A DNA stretch of 36,885 nucleotides from Halobacteriales archaeon QS_5_70_17 (lineage in GTDB: Archaea > Halobacteriota > Halobacteria > Halobacteriales > Haloarculaceae), in contig PXRR01000032.1 in the NCBI GenBank assembly GCA_003021975.1, positions 1-36,885 on the forward strand, written 5' to 3'. The notes under the pieces were generated by a model. That model was not told the DNA's origin, made no database searches, and was given only the letters and a program-made list of their open reading frames with translations. Each line of letters begins with the position of its first letter. Position 1 is the first letter of the stretch. The translations under genes were made by a program, and so were the position numbers. Below, in pieces: positions 15,328 through 24,146 of the stretch.

Positions 15328-16230
15328 TTACGTTTCCCCCGCCACTCCCCGGGCGAACTGCTCCCCGAAGAGGACGTAGATGATCAGGGTCGGCAGCGCC
15401 GCGATGAACGCGCCGGCCATCTGCAGGTTGTACTGGTTGACCATCGATCCCTTGAACTGGTTGAGCGCGATCGTCACCGGCGGCGCGTTCGGCGGCGCGA
15501 GCACCAGCGCGAACAGGAGGTCGTTCCAGATGTTCGTGAACTGGTAGATCAGCGCCACCGCGAACATCGGCTTCGACAGCGGTAACACGATCCGCAGGTA
15601 GATGCGGTAGATCGACGCGCCGTCGAGGCGCGCCGCCTCCAGCATCTCCTCGTCGAGGGTGAGATAGTACCCCCGGAACAGCACGGTACAGATCGGGACG
15701 CCGTAGGCGACGTGGGTGATCGCCAGCTCCGCCAGCCCGCCGACGGGCAGGGGGAACCAGTTCCAGAACTGCGTCAGCGGTACGAGCACCGACTGGTAGG
15801 GGATGAACACCCCCGCGACGAACGGGACCAGCAGCGCCACCTGGCCGCGCCAGTCGACGTTGGTCAGTCCGTAGGCCGCCAGCGACCCGAGCAGCGCCGA
15901 CAGCACCGCCGCCGGGACGGTGAACCAGAGGCTGTTGACGATCCCCGGTAGCAGCGCCGCCCAGGCCTCGAGCCACGGCCGGACGGTGAACCCTTCCGTG
16001 CCGGGCAGGGCCGGCGCCAGCGGCGTCGTCCCGAAGAAGGCGTCCTGGGTCTTGAACGCGGTGACGAGGCCGGTCCACAGCGGCGCGAGGTAGAACGCCG
16101 CCATGACGGCCACCACCGCGTAGAGGCTGACGCGCTTGAGGTCGATGCCGCCGCCGGTGCGGGCGCCGTCTCCCTGCCGGGAGGTCGCCGCGCTCGTGGT
16201 CTCGGGATCCGCGTCCGTGTCAGTGCTCAT
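15328..16230 (-). CDS. Sugar ABC transporter permease (MalG type)
   Basis: The 300-aa membrane protein has six helices. The cytoplasmic EAA loop EEMLEAARLDGASIYRIYLR is followed by IVLPLSKP, the site that docks on the ATPase. A hydrophilic N-terminal tail of about 30 residues precedes the first helix. It pairs with the MalF-type permease immediately upstream, whose stop overlaps this start (ATGA). The proline-rich end PLSKPMFAV and NIWNDLLFALVL are typical of the CUT1 MalG group. Confidence 0.92.
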   Translation of the reverse strand: MSTDTDADPETTSAATSRQGDGARTGGGIDLKRVSLYAVVAVMAAFYLAPLWTGLVTAFKTQDAFFGTTPLAPALPGTEGFTVRPWLEAWAALLPGIVNSLWFTVPAAVLSALLGSLAAYGLTNVDWRGQVALLVPFVAGVFIPYQSVLVPLTQFWNWFPLPVGGLAELAITHVAYGVPICTVLFRGYYLTLDEEMLEAARLDGASIYRIYLRIVLPLSKPMFAVALIYQFTNIWNDLLFALVLAPPNAPPVTIALNQFKGSMVNQYNLQMAGAFIAALPTLIIYVLFGEQFARGVAGET

Positions 16231-17270
16231 AGGTCACCTCGCCGGTACTGGTAGTAGAGGTACGGCCCGATGACGGACAGCGCCATCAGGAACAGGACCG
16301 TCGCGATGGCCGACCCGTAGGCCCAGTTCCCGGAGCCGAACGCCTCCCGGTACATCATCACCGCCAGGATGTCGACCGACTTCCCGAGGTTCGTCCCGAA
16401 GAGGACGAACAGGAAGTCGAAGGCCTTCAGGGCGAACACCATCAACACGACGGCGGCGCTGGTGGTCGACGCCCGCAGTTGCGGGATGATCACCCGCAGG
16501 TAGAGCTTCACCGTCCCGGCGCCGTCGACGCGAGCGGCCTCGAACTGGTCGGTCGGGATCGACTGCAGTCCCGCGAGGTAGACGACCATCGCGTACCCCG
16601 AGAACTGCCACACCAGCGCGAAGACGACCGCCGCGAGCTTGAACTGCGGGTCGCTGATCCAGCCCTGGACGAGGAAGTTCGCCCCGACCGCCCGGAACAG
16701 TTCGTTGAGCAGGCCGTTCTCGAAGTTGTAGACCCACGCCCAGAAGATGGCCGTCACGACGAACGAGAGGCTCATCGGCAGCAGGTAGACCGTCCGGAAG
16801 ACGCCCTCGAAGCGGATCCCTCGGTCGACCAGAATCGCGAGGAACAGCCCCAGCAGGAGCGTCACGACGGTGAACGCGACCAGCAGGGCGACGGTGTTGC
16901 GCGCCGCCGCCAGGAAGGTCGCGTCCGAGAGCATCCGGGCGTACATTTCGACGTCGAAGCTGGCGTACTCGGGGTCGCCCAGCCCGTTCCAGTCCGTCAG
17001 CGAGATGACGACGTTCCAGCCGATGGCGCCGTAGACGAACAGCCCCGTCAGTAACAGCGGCGGCAGCCAGAACACCGCCGACCGGAGGAACTCCCCCTCG
17101 GTCGCGGTTCGGACGGTCGCGGCCGCCCGCTCGCCCCGGCTCCGGGAGCCGACCGCGGGATCGACCGTCCCGCCGTCGGTCCGGACGCGGTCCTCGCCGT
17201 CCTGCCGGTGCCCCCCCTGCTGGCGCTCCCGTCGCGCGCGCTCGACCAGTGATCGAATCAGTCGGAGCAT
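16227..17270 (-). CDS. Sugar ABC transporter permease (MalF type)
   Basis: The 347-aa membrane protein has an unusually long polar N terminus (about 1-65, Arg- and Gly-rich), then six helices. The EAA loop reads TDQFEAARVDGAGTVKLYLR followed by VIIPQLR. The segment GYAMVVYLAGLQSIP before it is characteristic. A downstream start at a later in-frame codon cannot be excluded given the polar leader. It follows the binding-protein gene by 18 bp and overlaps the MalG-type gene, so the operon is tightly packed. Confidence 0.9.
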   Translation of the reverse strand: MLRLIRSLVERARRERQQGGHRQDGEDRVRTDGGTVDPAVGSRSRGERAAATVRTATEGEFLRSAVFWLPPLLLTGLFVYGAIGWNVVISLTDWNGLGDPEYASFDVEMYARMLSDATFLAAARNTVALLVAFTVVTLLLGLFLAILVDRGIRFEGVFRTVYLLPMSLSFVVTAIFWAWVYNFENGLLNELFRAVGANFLVQGWISDPQFKLAAVVFALVWQFSGYAMVVYLAGLQSIPTDQFEAARVDGAGTVKLYLRVIIPQLRASTTSAAVVLMVFALKAFDFLFVLFGTNLGKSVDILAVMMYREAFGSGNWAYGSAIATVLFLMALSVIGPYLYYQYRRGDL

Positions 17271-17288
17271 CGATGTCGCTCCGGACGG

Positions 17289-18608
17289 TCAGTTCCCGAG
17301 GGCGCTCTCGAGGTCGCTGTAGGCCGACTCGACGTCCCAGGACTCGATGAAGTTCGCGAACGCGCCCTCGACGTTGCTCTTGGTCTCGGGGTCGACGGCG
17401 GTCCCGTGGGTGATAGTCGGCGGCTGGCTCTCGGAGTTCCCGAAGTCCTCGCGTTGTTGGGTGAGGAAGGGCCCGAACTCGTCGTCGGGCACGTCCGTCC
17501 GGGGCGGGATCGACCCCTTGATGGGGTTGAACCGCTCCTGGGCGTCGACGGTCCCGCAGTACTGGAGGAACTTCGCCGTCGCGTCCGGCGACGGGTTGGA
17601 CTTCGGGAAGACGAAGGAGTCGGTGACGACCGAGTAGACGCCGTCGGTTCCCGGGAAGGCGACGTTGTTCCAGCCGCTCTCGTACTCGAAGCCCTCGCTG
17701 GCCTTGTACTGGCCGGCGGCCCAGTCGCCCTGGTGGATGAAGGCGGCGTCGCCCTCGACGACCTTCGAGTTGGCCTGGTCCCAGGAGATCGACCCCGCGT
17801 CCTGGTTGAAGTGCTCCTCGTAGTCGATCAGCGTCGACAGCGACTGCCTGACGGCCTCCTCGTGGTCGCCGACGTTGCCGTCGACGAGATCCAGGAACGC
17901 GTCGGCGCCCTCGCTGCCGATGAAGACGGTCTCCCAGAGCTGGACCGTCGACCACGGCGCCTTCGTCTGGTGGGCCATCGGCGCGGCGTCGGTCTCCTCG
18001 ACGCTCGCGGGATCGACGCCCGCCGACTCCACGACCTCGACGTTGTAGAAGAGGTTGTTCAGCCGGTGGATGTTGATCGGCACCGCGACGAAGTTCCCCT
18101 CCGGCTGGGCGAGGTCCTTGACTCCCTGGAGGTAGTTGTTCCGCATCTCTTCGCCCCAGACGTCCTCGCCGATGTCCCGGAGGATGTCCGCGTCCGTGTA
18201 CGGTGTCAGGGCCTCGCCGGGCCAGATCTGGAACGTGCTCGGCGGGTCGTCGTTGAGCACGCGGTTCTTGATCACCGTGTCCAGCGCGCTACCGGCCCCG
18301 CCCGGCGCGGGGTTGTTGTTGACGCTGACGTCGGAGTACTCCTGCTCGAACCCCTCGAGGAGCGCGTTCAGTGCGTCCTGCTCGCCGCCGGCGGTCCACC
18401 AGTGGACGATCTCGAGTTCGCCGCTGCCGCCGCCGCCGTCGCCGTCGCTCCCGCCGCCGCTGCCGTTAGTGTCGTTGCCCGACTCGCCGTCGCCGCTCCC
18501 GCCGCCACCGCCGCCGAGACAGCCGGCCAGTCCGACGATCCCGGCCGCGCCTGCGCCTCTCAGTACCGTCCGCCGCCGAAGCCGTCCGCGAGTGTCTTCG
18601 TTCGTCAT
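17289..18608 (-). CDS. Sugar-binding lipoprotein of ABC importer 1 (glucose/mannose-like)
   Basis: The 439-aa protein has a Tat signal (RRRTVLRGAGAAGIVGLAGC) with a lipobox Cys, then a Gly/Ser/Asp linker, then a family 1 solute-binding domain starting LEIVHWWTAGGEQDALNAL. The stretch NPAPGGAGSALDTVIKNRVL and the following NDDPPSTFQIWPG closely resemble the glucose/mannose-binding proteins of Thermus and Pseudomonas GtsA-type systems, suggesting a monosaccharide ligand. It is anchored outside the membrane and feeds the two permeases downstream. TTAAGTG (around 18651) is the likely TATA element, and a TACT-N7-GAGT element is upstream of it. Confidence 0.9.
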   Translation of the reverse strand: MTNEDTRGRLRRRTVLRGAGAAGIVGLAGCLGGGGGGSGDGESGNDTNGSGGGSDGDGGGGSGELEIVHWWTAGGEQDALNALLEGFEQEYSDVSVNNNPAPGGAGSALDTVIKNRVLNDDPPSTFQIWPGEALTPYTDADILRDIGEDVWGEEMRNNYLQGVKDLAQPEGNFVAVPINIHRLNNLFYNVEVVESAGVDPASVEETDAAPMAHQTKAPWSTVQLWETVFIGSEGADAFLDLVDGNVGDHEEAVRQSLSTLIDYEEHFNQDAGSISWDQANSKVVEGDAAFIHQGDWAAGQYKASEGFEYESGWNNVAFPGTDGVYSVVTDSFVFPKSNPSPDATAKFLQYCGTVDAQERFNPIKGSIPPRTDVPDDEFGPFLTQQREDFGNSESQPPTITHGTAVDPETKSNVEGAFANFIESWDVESAYSDLESALGN

Positions 18609-18667
18609 CGTCGTTCAGGCAGAGTTACTGGAGAGATAGCCAGGAAACACTTAACGATTCGGATGTT

Positions 18668-18682
18668 TACTTGCCAGCGAGT
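18668..18682. promoter_or_regulatory. Near-match to TrmB motif upstream of sugar importer 1
   Basis: TACT-TGCCAGC-GAGT is followed by G where the published Halobacterium TrmB motif TACT(N7-8)GAGTA has A. It lies about 14 bp upstream of the presumed TATA element of the binding-protein gene, the position associated with activation in that organism. It also lies between this operon and the divergent ribokinase-like gene. Confidence 0.45.
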
Positions 18683-18784
18683 GAATCTCTCGCACGATCT
18701 GCGGACGGAGGTTCGATCGGCGCGGGCCGCCGATCCGCCGGCCCGAACGGGTGCTTTTACTCCCGGCGGCCCCAGAGACAGTCT

Positions 18785-19732
18785 ATGCCAGCCGTCGCGA
18801 GTTTCGGGAGCGTGAACGTCGACCGCGTCGCGACGGTCGACGCGGCGACCGTGGCGGACCTGACTGCGACCTACGAGTGGTTCCCCGCCGCCGGCGAGAC
18901 GGTCCGCGCCCCGGTGGGCGGCCCGCCAGCGGCGCTGGGCCGCCACGTCGACCGGACGCTACTCGGCGGGAAGGGAGCCAACCAGGCCGTCGCCGCCGCC
19001 CGCGCCGGCGCCGACGCCGCGCTGTTCGGCTGTGTCGGTGCCGACCGGACCGAGCGTGTCCGCGACGCGCTGACCGGCCGCGGCGTCGCCTGCAAGACGC
19101 TGTCGGTCGTCGACGCCCCCACCGGTTGCGCCCACATCTTCGTCACCCCCGACGCGGAGAACCGCATCGTCGTCTCGGCGGGCGCCAACGGCCGCGTCGA
19201 CCCCGCCTACGCCCACGCGCACCTCGACCGACTCCGGGCGGCCGACGCCCTTCTCCTGCAGAACGAGGTCCCCGTCGCGGCCGCCGAGGCCCTGCTGCTG
19301 GCGCTCGACGGCGACGGCCGCCGGCCGACCGTGCTCCTCGATCCGGCGCCGACCGAGGGGGTCGCCGACCTGCTGGTCCACTCTTCGATCGACGTCCTCG
19401 TGCCAAACGAGCGCGAACGGGCGGCGCTGGCCGACGAGGGCGCCCTCGACGCCTTCGACGGAACCGTGGTGACGACTCGCGGTCCCGCTCCCGTCGAGGT
19501 CGACGCCCCGGACGGCCCGTTCACCGTCGCGCCGCCGCCGGCCGACCCCGTCGACACCACCGGCGCCGGGGACGTCTTCGCGGGCTATCTGGCGACCGAA
19601 CTGGCCGAGGGCGCCCCCCTCCGGTCGGCAGTCGAACTCGCGGCCGCCGCCGCCGCCCGCTCGACCGAACGGGAGGGGGTCCAGCGGGCGACCCCGGACC
19701 GGACCGGCCTCGGGGTCGGCTCCGGGCGGTGA
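18785..19732 (+). CDS. PfkB-family carbohydrate kinase, ribokinase-like
   Basis: The 315-aa kinase begins MPAVASFGSVNVDRVATVDA and has the first signature as LLGGKGANQAVAAARAGA. The catalytic second signature is VDTTGAGDVFAGYLATEL, where the Asp of GAGD acts as base. DAPTGCAHIFV, LLQNEVPVAAAE and VLVPNERERAAL follow the ribokinase order. It transfers phosphate from ATP to a sugar hydroxyl; ribose, fructose or a nucleoside are possible. CTTTTACTCC about 30 nt upstream indicates a leaderless promoter, divergent from importer 1 across a 176-bp gap. Confidence 0.9.
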   Translation: MPAVASFGSVNVDRVATVDAATVADLTATYEWFPAAGETVRAPVGGPPAALGRHVDRTLLGGKGANQAVAAARAGADAALFGCVGADRTERVRDALTGRGVACKTLSVVDAPTGCAHIFVTPDAENRIVVSAGANGRVDPAYAHAHLDRLRAADALLLQNEVPVAAAEALLLALDGDGRRPTVLLDPAPTEGVADLLVHSSIDVLVPNERERAALADEGALDAFDGTVVTTRGPAPVEVDAPDGPFTVAPPPADPVDTTGAGDVFAGYLATELAEGAPLRSAVELAAAAAARSTEREGVQRATPDRTGLGVGSGR

Positions 19733-19795
19733 GCGCGGCCGTCAGCGCCGTCGACGGGTCGGTTTCCTTTTGCCGGTTGGGGTCCATCGACCGGC

Positions 19796-20746
19796 ATGTC
19801 GCGTGACATCATCGTCGCCGGGGAGACCCTCGTCGACTTCATCCCCGACCGGCCGGGCGCGCTGGCGGAAGTGGGTGACTTCTCCCGGCGGGCCGGCGGC
19901 GCGCCGGCCAACGTCGCGGTCGGACTGGCGCGCCTCGACCGGACGCCCTGGTTCTGGACCCGCGTGGGGACGGATCCCTTCGGGGACTTCCTCGCCCGGA
20001 CGCTCGCGGAGTACGGGCTCCCGGACCGGTTCCTCGAGCGCGACCCCGAGGCCAAGACGACGCTGGCGTTCGTCGCCCACGACCCGGACGCCGACCGGTC
20101 GTTCAGTTTCTACCGCGACCGCACCGCCGACACCCGACTGGAACCGGGCGGCGTCCCCGACGGCGTCCTCGAGTCTGTCGAATGGGTCTACGCCGGGGGC
20201 GTGGCGCTGGCGAGCGACCCCGCCCGGACCGCGACGCTCGACCTGATCGAGCGGGCCGACTGTCCGGTCGTCTTCGATCCCAACGCCCGGCCGGAACTGT
20301 GGGACGAGTTCGACTTCGGAGCGACCGTCCGGGAGGTCCTCCCGTCGGTCGCAGTGGTGAAAGCCTCCTCCGAGGATCTCCGGGCGGCGGGGATCGAGGG
20401 CGAGGACGCGCCGGCGCTGGCCCGCGCGGTCACCGAGCGGGGGCCCCACACCGCCTTCGTCACCCGCGGGTCCGCGGGTACCTACGCGCTGGCGACCGAC
20501 GACGCCCCGTGGGGTCCCGTCGAGACCGAACACGGCGGCTACGACGCCGACCCCGTCGACACCACCGGCGCCGGCGACGCGTTCACGGCGGGCGCGCTGG
20601 CGGCACTGGCCGACGGCGAACCGCTCGCGGAGGTCGTCGAGTTCGGCAACGCGGTCGCGGCGGCGACCGTCACGGAACGCGGCGCGATGGCCGCCCTGCC
20701 CGACCGCCCGCGGGTCACCGAGATCCGCTCGGGGGGCGGTCGGTAG
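19796..20746 (+). CDS. PfkB-family carbohydrate kinase, fructokinase-like
   Basis: The 316-aa kinase starts MSRDIIVAGETLVDFIPDRP, with ETLVDF typical of fructokinases and 2-keto-3-deoxygluconate kinases. The first signature is FSRRAGGAPANVAVGLARL, and VDTTGAGDAFTAGALAALA holds the catalytic Asp. LERDPEAKTTLAFV and PVVFDPNARPELW fit the fructokinase branch. Phosphorylating fructose made by the nearby AGE-family isomerase would be a coherent path, but this is inference. CCTTTTGCC about 28 nt upstream gives its own promoter, so it need not be co-transcribed with the preceding kinase. Confidence 0.9.
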   Translation: MSRDIIVAGETLVDFIPDRPGALAEVGDFSRRAGGAPANVAVGLARLDRTPWFWTRVGTDPFGDFLARTLAEYGLPDRFLERDPEAKTTLAFVAHDPDADRSFSFYRDRTADTRLEPGGVPDGVLESVEWVYAGGVALASDPARTATLDLIERADCPVVFDPNARPELWDEFDFGATVREVLPSVAVVKASSEDLRAAGIEGEDAPALARAVTERGPHTAFVTRGSAGTYALATDDAPWGPVETEHGGYDADPVDTTGAGDAFTAGALAALADGEPLAEVVEFGNAVAAATVTERGAMAALPDRPRVTEIRSGGGR

Positions 20747-20793
20747 GAGCAGCGGAGTCGGGTCCCGTGGCCGGGCGGGACGGGACGGAGCCG

Positions 20794-20994
20794 TCAGTAG
20801 AGTTGCCGTTCGCGCTCCTCGCGTTCCTGCTCGCGCTTTCGCTGTTCGCGCTGTTCCCTTCGATTGCGGACGTACCGCCGGATCCCGGGGATGATCTTGT
20901 TCTTCAGGTCGAGGGCGAACGAGACGATGCCGTACGCCCAGAAGAAAAACAGCACCGTCATCGCCCCGACGTACAGGACCATCCCTTCCGCCAT
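20794..20994 (-). CDS. 66-aa single-helix membrane protein co-translated with sugar importer 2
   Basis: The protein has one N-terminal hydrophobic helix (MVLYVGAMTVLFFFWAYGIV, about 5-25), an amphipathic basic segment (LKNKIIPGIRRYVRNRR) and a Glu/Arg-rich tail likely to form a coiled coil. Its ATG overlaps the stop of the importer-2 ATPase (ATGA), making it the last cistron of the operon. No known subunit of CUT1 transporters has this form. It could be an accessory or stability factor for the transporter. No function is assigned; the overlap and codon use support it as a real gene. Confidence 0.78.
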   Translation of the reverse strand: MAEGMVLYVGAMTVLFFFWAYGIVSFALDLKNKIIPGIRRYVRNRREQREQRKREQEREERERQLY

Positions 20995-22172
20995 CAGTCG
21001 TCCCCCTCGGCCTGCGCCGACGCGCTGCCGAACTCCGACGCCTCGACCAGCCCGTGCTGGACCGCCTCGCCGGTCGCGGTGTCGAATAGGTGGACGCGCT
21101 CGCGGTCGAGGATCACCGACATCTCCTGGTCCTCCTCGACGTCGCTGTCGGGGTCGACGCTCATCAGCAGCCGACCGCCCGACCCCGGTTTGTCGAGGTC
21201 GGTCTCGGCGTCCTCGTCGACGACGAGGTAGACGAAGATCTCGTTGCCCATCGGTTCGAGCACGTCGGTCCGGGCCCGGATCTCCTTGCTCTGGTTGGCG
21301 ATGCGCCCCGCGTTCTGTACCGGGTAGACGTCCTCCGGCCGGATGCCGAGGGTGACGTCGTCACCGGACGAGAGACCGAACCGCGACGGGTCGAACTCGA
21401 CCTCGTACTTGTCGGCGACGAAGCCATCGTCGACGATATCGCCGTCGATGAAGTTCATCCCCGGCGATCCGATGAAGCCGGCGACGAAGAGGTTCGCGGG
21501 CTCGTTGTAACAGACCAGCGGCGGGTCGATCTGTTGGAGTTCCCCGGAGTCGATCACCGCGATCCGGTCGCTCATCGTCATCGCCTCGGCCTGGTCGTGG
21601 GTGACGTAGATCACCGTCGTCTCCAGTTGCTTGTGGAGCCGCTGGATCTCCGTGCGCATGTGGACGCGGAGCTTGGCGTCGAGGTTCGCCAGCGGCTCGT
21701 CCATCAGGAAGACGTCGGGCTGGCGGACGATGGCCCGCGCGATGGCGACGCGCTGGCGCTGGCCGCCGGACATCTCGTCGGGCATCCGGTCGAGCATGCC
21801 CTCCAGCTGCACGATGTCCGAGGCGTGGTCGACCCGGCGGTCGATCTCCTCCTTGTCGTAGTTACGGAGGCGGAGGCCGAAGCTGATGTTGTCGTAGACG
21901 TCCATGTGCGGGAACAGCGCGATGTTCTGGAAGACCATCGCGATCCCGCGGTCCTTCGGCGGCAGGTTGGTCACGTTCCGGTCGCCGATGTAGACCTGGC
22001 CCTCCGTGGGCTTGGTCAGGCCGGCGACCATCTCCATGGTCGTCGACTTCCCGCACCCCGACGGGCCGACGAGACAGACGAACTCGCCGTCCCGGATCTC
22101 GAGGTTCATGTCGTCGACCGCCGTGACGTCTTCGTAGCGTTTCGTGACGTGTTCGAGTGTTACGTTTCCCAT
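20994..22172 (-). CDS. CUT1 sugar ABC transporter ATPase of importer 2 (MalK type)
   Basis: The 392-aa protein has Walker A GPSGCGKS (36-43), Q-loop MVFQNIALFPHMDV, signature DEMSGGQRQRVAIARA, Walker B VFLMDEPLANLDAK and switch His in YVTHDQAEAM. A C-terminal TOBE part follows (GIRPEDVYPV, MGNEIFVYLVV, RVHLFDTATGEAVQ) with an acidic insertion around DEDAETDLDKPG. A 4-bp gap separates it from the MalG-type permease gene upstream, and it overlaps the small membrane protein gene downstream. Confidence 0.93.
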   Translation of the reverse strand: MGNVTLEHVTKRYEDVTAVDDMNLEIRDGEFVCLVGPSGCGKSTTMEMVAGLTKPTEGQVYIGDRNVTNLPPKDRGIAMVFQNIALFPHMDVYDNISFGLRLRNYDKEEIDRRVDHASDIVQLEGMLDRMPDEMSGGQRQRVAIARAIVRQPDVFLMDEPLANLDAKLRVHMRTEIQRLHKQLETTVIYVTHDQAEAMTMSDRIAVIDSGELQQIDPPLVCYNEPANLFVAGFIGSPGMNFIDGDIVDDGFVADKYEVEFDPSRFGLSSGDDVTLGIRPEDVYPVQNAGRIANQSKEIRARTDVLEPMGNEIFVYLVVDEDAETDLDKPGSGGRLLMSVDPDSDVEEDQEMSVILDRERVHLFDTATGEAVQHGLVEASEFGSASAQAEGDD

Positions 22173-22176
22173 TGTC

Positions 22177-23145
22177 TTACTCCTTGAGCGCTCCCGCGGT
22201 GAGTCCGCTGACGATCTTCTCCTGGGCGACGACCACGAGGATGGCGACCGGGAGGACGCCGATGATGCTCGCGGCCGCCATGAGGTTGTAGAGGCTCCCG
22301 TACTGCGTCTGGAACGCGAGGACCCCCTGCAACAGCGGCGCCCAGTGGTTCGAACTGCTGACGATGCCGAGGATGCTCTGTGCGACCTGTCCGTCGTTCA
22401 TCAGGAACGAGAAGAAGAACTCGTTGTAGACGGCGATGAACGTGAGCACGCCGGCCGTCGCCACGCCGGGCGCCGACAGCGGCATGATCACCCGGAACAG
22501 CGCGCCCAGCCGGGTCGTCCCCTCGACGCGGGCCGCGTCCTCCAGTCCCTCGGGGATCTGGCCGTAGAACGTCGAGAGGATGAAAATCGACAGCGGCATG
22601 AACAGCGCGCTGAACGGCATCACCATCGCTCCCGGCGTGTTGTACCAGGTCGGGCTGTTTATTCCGGCGACCGCGACGTTCCCCGTGAACAGCCGGAACA
22701 GCGGCACGAGAAACGCCGCCGGCGGGAAGTAGGAGATGGCCAGGATCGCGAGCATCAGCGGCGCGCGGCCGGGGAACTCCAGCCGTCCGAAGACGTAGCC
22801 CGCGAGGCTCGCCAGCAACAGCACGATGGCCGTGGTGATCACGGCGAGGAGCAGGCTGTTGAGCATGTAGATGTGGAACGGTACCGTCTCGAATACCTCG
22901 ATGAACACGCCCGGGTTGAACCCGTTGGGCGTCAGGAAGATGTCCTGTAGGTTCCTCTGGGGTGTGACCGCCAACACGAGCAGCCAGTACAGCGGGAACA
23001 GCGTCGTGAACAGGAAGAAGACCAGCGCGACGTAGAACAGCGCGCGGTAGGCCTTCGCCGGGTTCCTGATCGCGCTTCCCACCCACCGGGTGAACGGTCC
23101 CTGGTCGGCCTCGCCTCCGGTCTGTTGTCCAGTTTCGGTTGCCAT
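22177..23145 (-). CDS. Sugar ABC transporter permease of importer 2 (MalG type)
   Basis: The 322-aa membrane protein has six helices, with EAA loop PEGLEDAARVEGTTRLGALF followed by RVIMPLSAPG. The N-terminal 35 residues are polar (MATETGQQTGGEADQG). LTFIAVYNEFFFSFLMND in the fifth helix region is typical of MalG. ATG 23145 is chosen because the upstream part of the open frame is the shadow of the neighbouring permease. A 2-bp gap separates it from the MalF-type gene, implying coupled translation. Confidence 0.92.
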   Translation of the reverse strand: MATETGQQTGGEADQGPFTRWVGSAIRNPAKAYRALFYVALVFFLFTTLFPLYWLLVLAVTPQRNLQDIFLTPNGFNPGVFIEVFETVPFHIYMLNSLLLAVITTAIVLLLASLAGYVFGRLEFPGRAPLMLAILAISYFPPAAFLVPLFRLFTGNVAVAGINSPTWYNTPGAMVMPFSALFMPLSIFILSTFYGQIPEGLEDAARVEGTTRLGALFRVIMPLSAPGVATAGVLTFIAVYNEFFFSFLMNDGQVAQSILGIVSSSNHWAPLLQGVLAFQTQYGSLYNLMAAASIIGVLPVAILVVVAQEKIVSGLTAGALKE

Positions 23146-23147
23146 GG

Positions 23148-24131
23148 TCAGAACCCTCCGGATTCGGCGTCGGCGAATCTCACGATGTACACCGAGACGA
23201 TGATCCCGATCACCAGGGCGGTGAGAAACGCCAGCGCCGAGGCGGTGCCGTACTGGCGCTGGCCCCACGAGGTGACGACTAGACACGACAGCGACGGCAC
23301 GACGGTACAGCCGGCGACCGTCTCGATGAGCCCGTAGACGCGCATCGCCTGGATGCTGCGGAACAGCACCGCGATCAGCACCGAAGGCAACACGAGCGGG
23401 AACGTGATGTACTTGAACTGCTGCCACTTCGACGCCCCGGCGACCTGCGCCACGTCGTACAGCGATCGGTCGATGCTCTGGAGGCCCGCGAGGATCAGCA
23501 GGGCCATGAACGCGGATGTCTTCCAGACGTCGGCGACGATGATGATCATCGTCGCGTCCTGAGCGCTCGACAGCGGCGACGACGAGAGCAGTCCGAGGCT
23601 CTGCAGCGGTCCGGCGAGGAAGCCGACTGTCGGCTGGAACAACAGGAAGAACAGCATCCCCTGGATGACGATCGGGATCGCCCACGGGAGGATGATCGCG
23701 ACCCGGACCCACCGCCGGCCGGAGAAGTCCTGGTCGAGCACCAGCGCCTGCCCGAAGCCGATCAGCGTCTCGAAGGCCACGCTGACGAACGCGAAGATCA
23801 GCGTCACCGTCACCGCGCTCTGGAAGGGACGGCTGAGACTGAAGAACGGCTGAGTCAACAGCGCGTCGCGTTGTCCGCTCAGGATGGCCATGTAGTTCTC
23901 GAAGCCGATGAACTCCCCGTAGTTCGCCGCTCCGAACGCGGCGTCTGCGTGCAGCGACGTCCAGAACGTACTCATCAGGGGCCACAGCGCGATGATCCCC
24001 AGGAGGAGCAACACCGGCGTCAACAGCAGGTACGCGAACTTGGCGTCGCTGAGGTTCTCCATCCAGCGGACTGTCGCCGCGTACGGTCCCGAGCGTGCTT
24101 CCCTTCGTTCCCTGTCAGTGACGTTTGACAT
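23148..24131 (-). CDS. Sugar ABC transporter permease of importer 2 (MalF type)
   Basis: The 327-aa membrane protein has six helices. The EAA loop reads RSLYDVAQVAGASKWQQFKY and is followed by ITFPLVLPSVL. A periplasmic-side loop after helix 1 (HADAAFGAANYGEFIGFENY) matches the segment common to MalF-type subunits. DVWKTSAFMALLILAGLQ is the typical helix before the EAA loop. An extracytoplasmic segment carries two Cys (AGCTVVPSLSC) that could form a disulfide. It follows the binding-protein gene with a 15-bp gap. Confidence 0.92.
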   Translation of the reverse strand: MSNVTDRERREARSGPYAATVRWMENLSDAKFAYLLLTPVLLLLGIIALWPLMSTFWTSLHADAAFGAANYGEFIGFENYMAILSGQRDALLTQPFFSLSRPFQSAVTVTLIFAFVSVAFETLIGFGQALVLDQDFSGRRWVRVAIILPWAIPIVIQGMLFFLLFQPTVGFLAGPLQSLGLLSSSPLSSAQDATMIIIVADVWKTSAFMALLILAGLQSIDRSLYDVAQVAGASKWQQFKYITFPLVLPSVLIAVLFRSIQAMRVYGLIETVAGCTVVPSLSCLVVTSWGQRQYGTASALAFLTALVIGIIVSVYIVRFADAESGGF

Positions 24132-24146
24132 GCGAGATCCGCCTCG

